IMG/VR virus record: IMGVR_UViG_3300027881_000007
Location: 1-64,000 of that record
DNA: 64,000 bases
Direction: 5' to 3' (one strand)
Origin: a virus
Below the pieces are notes generated by a model. It was given only the letters and a program-made list of their open reading frames with translations. It was not told the DNA's origin and made no database searches. A program made the position numbers and the translations under genes. This document shows, in pieces, positions 57,628 to 63,802 of this stretch (position 1 is the stretch's first letter; every line of letters starts with the position of its first letter).

Positions 57628-58321
57628 TACAATCTCCTATCTCGTAAACTGGTCCATCGAATTTATTAAATACCTTTATAACATCATTAAATCTTGGGTC
57701 AACCCTTTTCAACATAAAACCATTCTTCTTATGGTTGAGTATTCTCCCAACTCTCATAGGTTCTCTGTAATCGAATGGATCTAGATTACAATGTTCATAA
57801 ATTCTCGCTGATATTTCTTTAAAGTTTGAGACCATATTTTCATACTTTATTGTTAAACAACTTTTTAAGTCTGCAATCATTTCAGTGTACTTTGGTATAT
57901 AAGTAATATACTCATCAATCATTCTGGGAATCTGTTTCATCTTTCCCCTTTTACGATATTTCATTTTTATAATCGAATTCCATGAGTCAAGGGGATGTCT
58001 CACTATTTGAATTATTCTTGCATCACTACCAAAGAGTTCATTCCATTTTTCACAATATTCAACAACTGTAATATTTGATAAATGGCGTTTACCAATTACT
58101 CTCTTTTCGTAGATTAGTTTATCTCCATGATTTAACTTAAACTTAGGGTATTTGTTGTAAAGATAATTCTTAGTTGTAAATTGAAATCTAGATGAATATC
58201 TACTTCGTATTATATGCTCTTCATTAAACATACCTGCCATTTGTGGATGTTTCTTACAAGTCCTATATGTAAGTGTAGTCCCACTTCTTGGAAATCCGAC
58301 AACCAAAACCTTTACTCCCAA
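57614..58321 (-). CDS. Sulfotransferase-like protein C
   Basis: 235 residues. VLVVGFPRSGTTLTYRTCKK is the phosphosulfate loop; IIQIVRHPLDSWNSIIKMKY is the 3'-phosphate motif. ATG overlaps gene B by 14 bases. Substrate unknown. Confidence 0.8.
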   Translation of the reverse strand: MGVKVLVVGFPRSGTTLTYRTCKKHPQMAGMFNEEHIIRSRYSSRFQFTTKNYLYNKYPKFKLNHGDKLIYEKRVIGKRHLSNITVVEYCEKWNELFGSDARIIQIVRHPLDSWNSIIKMKYRKRGKMKQIPRMIDEYITYIPKYTEMIADLKSCLTIKYENMVSNFKEISARIYEHCNLDPFDYREPMRVGRILNHKKNGFMLKRVDPRFNDVIKVFNKFDGPVYEIGDCIETS

Positions 58322-58322
58322 A

Positions 58323-58994
58323 TCATCTCCCCCTTAAACGCTTATGAAACTTGTTAACTTCTCTATAGAGTTCTTTTGTTCTTTCAATAACTACTTCTTC
58401 TACTTCTTTACTTATTGGTTTATTAGTTGAGGCTTTTCTGTGATCTACAACATTTATTAACTTTCTAAATGGTCCAACGTCCTGGAGTTTTATATCGTTT
58501 GTCCATTGTTCAAATCTTACAATAGGATTCCCTGACTCCAAAAAATCAAAAACAACATTGTTCCATCTTGTTGTGTACCAGATAGCTAGTTTCTCTGTGT
58601 CTACGCCTCCAAAGCGTTCAGCCTGTTCGGGGTGTCTTCGACTATACATTGAGCAATAAGCGTACACAGGATTTCGTACAATACACATTGCCTTAATAGA
58701 ATTTATTGTTAGAAATGGAGTAAACTTAGAGACCCCACCACTGAATAGAATGGGTTTTTTAGAATTGTGAACGAACCTTACTAAATTATCGTTAAGATTG
58801 ATAGTCATATCAAGGTCAGTCCCAGTACGTTGTTTCCATCTTTTCTGCATAGTTGCTTTTGGCATATAACATATATCACCTGCGGAACCGATAACTGTAT
58901 CTGGTCGCATATGAGCATTCATCAAACGTCTAACAAGAGATGTGGCATGACCACCCCATGGTGCAATTGCTACTTTAATATTCTGGTTCTTCAT
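58323..58994 (-). CDS. Sulfotransferase-like protein D (diverged)
   Basis: 223 residues from the ATG at 58994 (GGAAGG upstream). The loop IAPWGGHATSLVRRLMNAH is a diverged 5' site lacking the usual K/R-x-G-T-T. MCIVRNPVYAYCSMYSRRHP is a good 3'-phosphate motif. The altered loop could mean a changed donor or loss of activity. Confidence 0.6.
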   Translation of the reverse strand: MKNQNIKVAIAPWGGHATSLVRRLMNAHMRPDTVIGSAGDICYMPKATMQKRWKQRTGTDLDMTINLNDNLVRFVHNSKKPILFSGGVSKFTPFLTINSIKAMCIVRNPVYAYCSMYSRRHPEQAERFGGVDTEKLAIWYTTRWNNVVFDFLESGNPIVRFEQWTNDIKLQDVGPFRKLINVVDHRKASTNKPISKEVEEVVIERTKELYREVNKFHKRLRGR

Positions 58995-59310
58995 ATTCTG
59001 TACCTTCCCATAACTCTCCAAATGGGAGACAAATTTCAAGACATTCCAAAAGTAGTGATTGTGCCTTCTTCCTCCATTCTCTCTTCGGACTAATACAAGC
59101 GACTACAACTGTAAACCCTTGTTCTTCTAATAATGCAGCAAACTTTGCTATGAGCATTATATTGCTTTCTCGTCCCTCATCTGTAAAATCAGAGGGAAAA
59201 TGTTCTCTTATCCTGTCCCCATCTAAAACAATACCATTAGTTTGTCTAGCAATACGATTTGCTAAAGTTGTCTTACCCGCCCCAGATCGACCTGTAATCC
59301 AATATACCAT
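58975..59310 (-). CDS. Short APS-kinase-like (CysC-type) protein
   Basis: 111 residues. P-loop GRSGAGKTT (7-15), then VLDGDRIREHFPSDFTDEGR and NIMLIAKFAALLEEQGFTVVVACISP follow CysC closely. The usual 200-residue protein is shortened: the segment after ISPKREWR is deleted, and it jumps to YEEPEY. APS kinase makes PAPS, the donor for the four sulfotransferases beside it. Whether the short form is active needs testing. Confidence 0.75.
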   Translation of the reverse strand: MVYWITGRSGAGKTTLANRIARQTNGIVLDGDRIREHFPSDFTDEGRESNIMLIAKFAALLEEQGFTVVVACISPKREWRKKAQSLLLECLEICLPFGELWEGTEYEEPEY

Positions 59311-59322
59311 TTATGTAATCCT

Positions 59323-59832
59323 CTATCTGTTTATATAATCAGTTATCACAGCAGCTCCATGAATAATCTCAACACTCTTCTCAACTATTTCAGCACCCTC
59401 TTCATGAGTTGGAGGTTCAAGTTCTAAGCTCGCTTGCATCCTTTCCATAACAACTAAAGGAAAATCAGATTCGATTGCTCTTTCAATACAAGTTTCATAT
59501 GGAGTTTTTACATAAATAATTGTTACATCTGCTCCATATTCTTTACCTAAGTTGATTACTTTCTCTCTTCTAAATTTTGTTGTGTGTGTTCCATCGAGAA
59601 CTACATCTAGTCCTCTGATCAGACTGGCCCTAACCATTGTATTAAATGTGCCCCAAACAAAGTCTTCTAGTTTTGGATCAAATTCAACTCCAAGTGCAAG
59701 TCTAATATCATCACCACAAATGACTTGGTATTCCCGGAGTTCCCGATTCACTATTGTCGACTTCCCGCTCTTTGGGAGGCCGCACATTATCACCATCGTC
59801 GGTCTTCTCTCTACTCCTTGATCTTTCGGCAT
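59323..59832 (-). CDS. P-loop kinase (polynucleotide-kinase-like, AAA_33)
   Basis: 169 residues from the ATG at 59832. MCGLPKSGKSTIVNREL is the Walker A loop, VICGDDIRLAL the next motif, DVVLDGTHTTKFRREKVINL the nucleotide kinase signature. It is of the type that phosphorylates nucleic acid 5' ends, sugars or small molecules. It directly follows the small YYExII frame and precedes the APS kinase, so it may belong to the sulfation module or be independent. Confidence 0.75.
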   Translation of the reverse strand: MPKDQGVERRPTMVIMCGLPKSGKSTIVNRELREYQVICGDDIRLALGVEFDPKLEDFVWGTFNTMVRASLIRGLDVVLDGTHTTKFRREKVINLGKEYGADVTIIYVKTPYETCIERAIESDFPLVVMERMQASLELEPPTHEEGAEIVEKSVEIIHGAAVITDYINR

Positions 59833-59872
59833 TCTCAATTCCCCTTTGAATTATTGTTTCGTAGTAGTCCAT
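59711..59872 (-). CDS. Possible overlapping small protein (YYExII N-terminus)
   Basis: 53 residues whose ATG overlaps the upstream stop (TAATG). MDYYETIIQRGIENAERS resembles the start of gene 1120-1299 (MNYYERIIRKG). The rest is charged and Pro-rich and overlaps the kinase gene in another frame over 122 bases, so it may be partly accidental. Confidence 0.4.
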   Translation of the reverse strand: MDYYETIIQRGIENAERSRSREKTDDGDNVRPPKEREVDNSESGTPGIPSHLW

Positions 59873-60144
59873 TATTCAAACCTCTTTTTGACCTTCTCCA
59901 TATAAGCATACTGATCTATTCTTGGAGGATTTGGCTTATGATTATATCGTGAAATAATTCTCCAATCCCTAACTTGTGGTTCTCTACATCTTTTACATTC
60001 TCTATACAATCTTGAGTATTCTCCTTCTGTACCGGTGCACTCTCTTGTAATAGTACCATCAGGTTGGGCATATACTACACTAGAGGCCTCTTCCCATTCA
60101 TGTTCTTTTAAACACTTCATCGTGGGATTTCCATTTTTCTCCAT
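59872..60144 (-). CDS. Small zinc-binding-like protein
   Basis: 90 residues. KCLKEHEWEEASS with CTGTEG and CKRCREPQVRDW gives one CxxC pair plus single Cys residues. GGAGG lies about 10 bases before the first ATG; a second in-frame ATG at 60120 is also possible. Function unknown. Confidence 0.5.
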   Translation of the reverse strand: MEKNGNPTMKCLKEHEWEEASSVVYAQPDGTITRECTGTEGEYSRLYRECKRCREPQVRDWRIISRYNHKPNPPRIDQYAYMEKVKKRFE

Positions 60145-60167
60145 TACGCATCTGCCTCCGACCTTTT

Positions 60168-60401
60168 CTAATCGACTTGAGCAGCTTTCGATTCTGGAGT
60201 ATGCTTTTTGCCTTTTTTGATTTCATTAATTATATGCTCCGATAGAATTTGATCTTGTTTTAGAAATAACCTTATTGCCTCAACAGTGATACACTTTGAA
60301 ATCTCAGAGTAACAGCTTTCCTTTTTGCAATAACTCCTATCACTCTTTACTTCATGGTCATCACATCTTGCGCATGTACCTAAGATCATAGTCCCTATCA
60401 T
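60168..60401 (-). CDS. Small Cys-rich protein
   Basis: 77 residues from the ATG at 60401 (AAAGGA upstream). CARCDDHEVKSDRSYCKKESC forms a possible zinc site (CxxC, then Cys-x4-Cys). The C-terminal half is a helix (EHIINEIKKGKKH). Confidence 0.5.
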   Translation of the reverse strand: MIGTMILGTCARCDDHEVKSDRSYCKKESCYSEISKCITVEAIRLFLKQDQILSEHIINEIKKGKKHTPESKAAQVD

Positions 60402-60412
60402 TTCTATTCCTT

Positions 60413-60598
60413 TCAATCTTCAAACAACTTCCAAAAGTGCTCATTGACAACTTTTTGAATTTCAGGATCAGGATCTTTTTGCTCCTTAAATAAATTATAT
60501 ACAAACTTTCGATGAATTTTTGCTTCTTCTTCTGTGAGATTTCTATGTCCGGGAAAGAGTTTTTCACAAAACTCAATCCAATTTTTATCGCCCGACAT
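60413..60598 (-). CDS. Small protein of unknown function
   Basis: 61 residues from the ATG at 60598 (GGTGAGG upstream). WIEFCEKLFPGHRNLTEEE and IHRKFVYNLFKEQKDPDPEI suggest a helical protein. Its open frame and the next gene's TTG overlap, but the ATG at 60401 is preferred there. Confidence 0.5.
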   Translation of the reverse strand: MSGDKNWIEFCEKLFPGHRNLTEEEAKIHRKFVYNLFKEQKDPDPEIQKVVNEHFWKLFED

Positions 60599-61019
60599 CT
60601 TGTACCTCACCTTCAATAGAAGGACCTTCTACAGAAAGAAGTTCTTCATCTGGTATTCCTAAACCAACTGGACTTAACTGCTCCAATTCATATACAACCA
60701 TAGATTTTAGAATACTATTCCAAGTTTTCCTATTGAAGGGTCCATCAGGCAAGTCATTGCCCCTAGTCCAGTCTTCTGCAGCCCTTGGTTTTCTTCGTGA
60801 AACTACACAACCAAGATATCCTTTATTGGGTCTTTCAATTGCTACTATAGCATATACATTCTCAAAAGTATATAGTTTAAATTTAAAGCGATGTTCATAT
60901 TCACCATTGCCGTGACCTTCTCCTTCGTCCTCTGTAATATGGACATAGTTTTCAACGTTTCCACGAGTTCCCAAGTCTTCTTCTATCCACTTTTTTAGAT
61001 CTTTAATTGTATTACTCAT
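60585..61019 (-). CDS. Unrecognised protein
   Basis: 144 residues from the ATG at 61019 (AAAGGAG six bases upstream); upstream in-frame codons have no ribosome site. Alpha/beta pattern: IKDLKKWIEEDLGTRGN, HRFKFKLYTFENVYAIVAIE and a basic middle. The C-terminal tail is acidic. It is the first gene after the non-coding RNA region. Confidence 0.55.
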   Translation of the reverse strand: MSNTIKDLKKWIEEDLGTRGNVENYVHITEDEGEGHGNGEYEHRFKFKLYTFENVYAIVAIERPNKGYLGCVVSRRKPRAAEDWTRGNDLPDGPFNRKTWNSILKSMVVYELEQLSPVGLGIPDEELLSVEGPSIEGEVQDVGR

Positions 61020-61041
61020 AGTTCGCTCCTTTCTTGACAAC

Positions 61042-61094
61042 GAAAAAAAATGAGGGGGTTGCGACCCTTTTGAAAAAAAGGCGTGGACCCCCTC
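61042..61094 (-). terminator. Terminator of the non-coding RNA region
   Basis: On the minus strand TGAGGGGGT pairs with ACCCCCTCA, with further pairing inside, followed by eight T and CGTTGT. The same T-run plus CGTTGT ending is seen at the terminators near 1315 and 1851. Confidence 0.8.
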
Positions 61095-61195
61095 AAAACC
61101 ACATCTATCCCAAAGGAGAAGAGTTTAGCAGCCTTTTCCTGTGTGGACCAAACTCTATTAATGCAGGGTCGCAGACAGAATGACATGAACTAAAC
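61065..61195 (-). ncRNA. Structured RNA module, copy A
   Basis: About 120 bases that align with 61265-61390 (shared AAACCACA, CTCCT or GGAG, TCGCAGAC and other blocks). On the minus strand AGAGTTT and AAACTCT can form a stem. No open frame with a ribosome site crosses it on the minus strand. Possibly a diverged tRNA-like or a new RNA type; not assigned. Confidence 0.35.
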
Positions 61196-61264
61196 CACAC
61201 AAACCCCGGCAGATAGAGGCAAAGGCAGCAGGCGCAGCAAGGCACCATCGAGGAGATGCGGACC

Positions 61265-61390
61265 TTGTTGAAAAGGGGTGGTCTCCCCAAACCACAACTT
61301 CCCTAGGAGTCGGCTAGCACAGTCAGGATTTTCTGGTGCAAACTGTGTTAGGGCCGCAGGTTCGCAGACGGCATGGGCTGGACTCGCACC
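61265..61390 (-). ncRNA. Structured RNA module, copy B
   Basis: Second copy of the module. CACAGT/ACTGTG and GTGGT/ACCAC stems are visible, and 61395-61434 next to it has a nine-pair hairpin (CCACTATGC/GCATAGTGG). Low coding potential; the only long open frames here run across the RNA and lack ribosome sites. Confidence 0.35.
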
Positions 61391-61394
61391 AACC

Positions 61395-61434
61395 ACTATG
61401 CTGAATCGGAGGGATTTTTTGATGCATAGTGGAG
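61395..61434 (-). ncRNA. Nine-pair hairpin between tRNA-like and duplicated module
   Basis: CCACTATGC and GCATAGTGG flank a 22-base loop. It is part of the same minus-strand transcript between the tRNA-Gly-like gene and module B. It may be a processing or packaging signal; not identified. Confidence 0.4.
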
Positions 61435-61444
61435 AAAAAACTTT

Positions 61445-61512
61445 TGGAGCGGGGGAGAGGAGTCGAACCCCTTCTGGACTTGGAAGGTCCTTACCGGCCA
61501 CCCGGCCTCCGC
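61445..61512 (-). tRNA. Compact tRNA-Gly(UCC)-like gene
   Basis: Read from 61512 down: acceptor GCGGAGG, which pairs with CCCCCGC except for one A-C mismatch; anticodon loop CTTCCAA (anticodon UCC) on a GGAC/GTCC stem; T-arm AGGGG-TTCGACT-CCTCT; discriminator T and encoded CCA. The D arm and variable loop are shortened, giving 65 bases before CCA against the usual 72-76. It may be a functional compact tRNA or a decayed one. Confidence 0.6.
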
Positions 61513-61518
61513 ATGTCT

Positions 61519-61809
61519 TCATTTCGGAACCTCCAGAGGAGTGTTGTGATTCATTTTTCTTCGAAGCATTTCTTTAACCAATTCATTATGTACATTTATA
61601 ATAAACTCAAACGCTTCTCTAGTCACATTACCTTTTTTATTCCATGCGCCGTGTAGCATATGACATTTTCTATGAAGATCAACTAACTGCGGATTGGTTA
61701 ACTCTCGTACTACCTTCCCGCTCCTGTCCCTCTCAATCTCTTTAAGACGATTATATGTGGAGGGTAATTTTTGTATTATTTTCAAATACCTTTCGATCAG
61801 AGGATTCAT
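61519..61809 (-). CDS. Small helical protein of a phage-wide family
   Basis: 96 residues. LIERYLKIIQKLPSTYNRLK is a variant of the N-terminal motif lacking the Glu. The rest (TNPQLVDLHRKCHMLHGAWN; FIINVHNELVKEMLRR) resembles small helical proteins I recall from other phages. Role unknown. It precedes the tRNA-like gene. Confidence 0.55.
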   Translation of the reverse strand: MNPLIERYLKIIQKLPSTYNRLKEIERDRSGKVVRELTNPQLVDLHRKCHMLHGAWNKKGNVTREAFEFIINVHNELVKEMLRRKMNHNTPLEVPK

Positions 61810-61821
61810 TTTCTGATCCTA

Positions 61822-62193
61822 TTAGCGAGATCGTTTTAGTCGTCGTTTAGCCTGTTCCTTAAGAAGCTCAGCATAAGAAAATGATGAAACCCTAATATCC
61901 TCTTTTAATTCACCTTTTTCTCTTTGACCCTCGACCCACTTGGCCAACTTAGCTTGCATGCCATCTGCCCAATTGGAGAGAGTTGGGTTTTCCTTCTTAT
62001 TCCAAACATTCAAATTTGTAAGAGCCTTTGAAACAGTTTCCCAACCCTTCTTTTTAATCAGATCTTCGAAGTGACTCATCGAAAGTGTTTCAACATCTTT
62101 ACCCTCAGGCACCTCAAGGACACCAGGATGTTTAACTGGAATTTTTACCTTCTGCTCACTAAGTCCTTCAAGGTAATTGTTTACGGCCTTCAT
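61822..62193 (-). CDS. Basic protein with capsid-targeting-like N-terminus
   Basis: 123 residues. MKAVNNYLEGLSEQK carries the Y-L-x-x-L-x-E element. HPGVLEVPEGKDVETLSMSH and WNKKENPTLSNWADGMQAKL follow; the C-terminus is very basic (KEQAKRRLKRSR). Probably DNA-binding; internal virion protein candidate. A TATAAATA-containing motif lies just upstream. Confidence 0.6.
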   Translation of the reverse strand: MKAVNNYLEGLSEQKVKIPVKHPGVLEVPEGKDVETLSMSHFEDLIKKKGWETVSKALTNLNVWNKKENPTLSNWADGMQAKLAKWVEGQREKGELKEDIRVSSFSYAELLKEQAKRRLKRSR

Positions 62194-62202
62194 ATTATGC
62201 TC

Positions 62203-62220
62203 CTATTTATAATATGTTCT
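62203..62220 (-). promoter_or_regulatory. Candidate phage promoter motif with TATAAATA
   Basis: Minus strand AGAACATATTATAAATAG just before the ribosome site of gene 61822-62193. It includes TATAAATA, the core of T4 late promoters. Confidence 0.5.
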
Positions 62221-62229
62221 ATATAGACA

Positions 62230-62613
62230 CTATATTATCCCATTCGTTCTGTCGAGTGTAATCTTCACGTCTTGTATGGATTGTCCAAAAATCTGTTTCT
62301 GTAAAAGGAAATTACTCGTAGCAATCTCAAGTCGTTCCATAGACTTATTTGCACAACGATCTTCTCTCAAATATTCTTGAATACCAAGAGCTTCAATAAT
62401 GTCATCCTGGCTGACTTCATAGTTATACATTAATAAGCTCCCTATTCTCCTTTCTGCTCCTTCTGTTTCTTGTATTTTCAGAGCATCTAGAAGTTGCTCT
62501 CTCGTACACTTTCCTCTAATTACAAGGATTTCACCCAAGAGAGCTTTTCCCTTGTTTTCAACTATTTCTGCCTCTGTGTATATACCTAGTTTCTCAAGTA
62601 TCTTTCTTAACAT
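62230..62613 (-). CDS. MshEN-like (GspE N-terminal type) protein
   Basis: 127 residues from the ATG at 62613, with GAGGTGG upstream; an earlier in-frame codon at 62643 is inside the preceding gene. LGEILVIRGKCTREQLLDAL and IGSLLMYNYEVSQDDIIEAL are two repeats of the MshEN/GspE_N type, which bind c-di-GMP in some ATPases. Here no ATPase follows. With two PilZ genes at the left end, this hints at c-di-GMP biology; binding is not certain. Confidence 0.6.
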   Translation of the reverse strand: MLRKILEKLGIYTEAEIVENKGKALLGEILVIRGKCTREQLLDALKIQETEGAERRIGSLLMYNYEVSQDDIIEALGIQEYLREDRCANKSMERLEIATSNFLLQKQIFGQSIQDVKITLDRTNGII

Positions 62614-63001
62614 GGTCGTCCACCTCACTTTTATATTTCTCAAATTCAGTCTCTAGGCGAACAAAGTCCAATTTTATTTTGTCTATCTCCTTTATTTTCT
62701 CCGCTTGTGGTTCCATCTTAGTTTGAACTACAGCCATTTCTTTTGAGAACTCACTCAAACTAGTAGAGCATCCTTCCATAGTACTGGATAGTTTGTCAAG
62801 TTTTCTACAGAGTCGTGCATCACAAGTATTTCTATATTGACTACAAAGTTCTTCCCATTTTTCTCTTGTTAAGACTTCTCTTGCATAATCAAATTTAAAC
62901 TTAAAATAATCCTTGACTAACCATATTAATAGTCCAATACTCGCTGTAGCAATCACTCCAAAAATTATTTTCAGAAAGTCTGTGAAGGTGAATTTATCCA
63001 T
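62594..63001 (-). CDS. Membrane protein with coiled coil
   Basis: 135 residues. N-terminal membrane helix (FGVIATASIGLLIWLV), a Cys segment (CSQYRNTCDARLC), and a coiled coil (MEPQAEKIKEIDKIKLDFVR). It starts 8 bases inside the structural gene upstream. Type resembles phage membrane-tethered coiled-coil proteins. Confidence 0.55.
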   Translation of the reverse strand: MDKFTFTDFLKIIFGVIATASIGLLIWLVKDYFKFKFDYAREVLTREKWEELCSQYRNTCDARLCRKLDKLSSTMEGCSTSLSEFSKEMAVVQTKMEPQAEKIKEIDKIKLDFVRLETEFEKYKSEVDDHVKKDT

Positions 63002-63785
63002 CTATCGTGTCTCTTGGAGAGAGCATTTTCTCTACAACCTCATAGACATCTTCAGGATCGGGTTCAGATGCCATATCCTCTTTGAGGCACATTGTTTTTG
63101 CTCTCTCAAGTAGAGCCTCCTGTGCGCGAGAATTTTTCATCCCTTTTGATTCCATTAAATCAACTACATCTTGATTAGTAATTTGATCCGGCCGAATGTG
63201 CGTCTCAACCACTTTCTTTTTCTTTAAAGTTTTTACTTTTTTAACAACCCTTTTCTTTGGTGGTAGAAATCCCTCAGTCAGAAAATGGTCAACAGCATTG
63301 TGCATACTTCTAAGTCTTTCCTCGGCCATACTTCTCGCTTCACCTTCTTCTTCTTCGTCGTCGATTATGATTTTTCTGTCGTCACCCTTCTTGTGAATGA
63401 TAGTTTCATCATCTACTAATGTAACACTTACTTCTTTCTTCTCAGTTTTAGTTTCCTTTTCATCTTCAGTGATAACCCTTGCTTCTATTTTTACTGGACT
63501 CACTACCCTAAATTCACTTCTCCAAGGATCCATGTAGAATCCATTTCCAATGATCTCCAATTTAGCCATTAACAACTCATCATCTTTCAGAGATCGTCTA
63601 ACAACGCTGTTCAATGCTGGCAAATCAACAGAGATAGACTCACTACGCACTTCGGCCGGAAACCCATATTCAACATTGTCTACTACAACTCGTAGTGTCC
63701 CAACCAATTCTTTGTAATCAATGCCGCCAATTTGAACTTCAAATTGGAGTGTTCTCCGTTCATTGACTTTTAACTTTAGTGCCAT
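62994..63785 (-). CDS. Probable structural or scaffold protein
   Basis: 263 residues. The beta-rich N-terminal half (FEVQIGGIDYKELVGTLRVV; LEIIGNGFYMDPWRSEFRVV) is conserved in my memory of large-phage virion or core proteins. The C-terminal half is charged: acidic (IIIDDEEEEGEARSMAEE) then basic (KKRVVKKVKTLKKKKVVETH) and helical. Such a two-part layout fits a head scaffold or core protein. No catalytic motif. Confidence 0.5.
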   Translation of the reverse strand: MALKLKVNERRTLQFEVQIGGIDYKELVGTLRVVVDNVEYGFPAEVRSESISVDLPALNSVVRRSLKDDELLMAKLEIIGNGFYMDPWRSEFRVVSPVKIEARVITEDEKETKTEKKEVSVTLVDDETIIHKKGDDRKIIIDDEEEEGEARSMAEERLRSMHNAVDHFLTEGFLPPKKRVVKKVKTLKKKKVVETHIRPDQITNQDVVDLMESKGMKNSRAQEALLERAKTMCLKEDMASEPDPEDVYEVVEKMLSPRDTIDG

Positions 63786-63802
63786 AGCAATATCCTCTCT
63801 AA

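Noticed and set aside
61065-61395. Full set of tRNAs in the RNA region
   Set aside because: Acceptor-like pairings can be drawn (for example GGTGCGA with TTGCACC), but arms, T-loop and length do not fit. I list the modules as unassigned RNA.
61190-61577. Overlapping frames 61190-61522 (-) and 61278-61577 (+)
   Set aside because: They cross the tRNA-like gene and duplicated RNA module, have no good ribosome site and low-complexity composition. I treat them as accidental.
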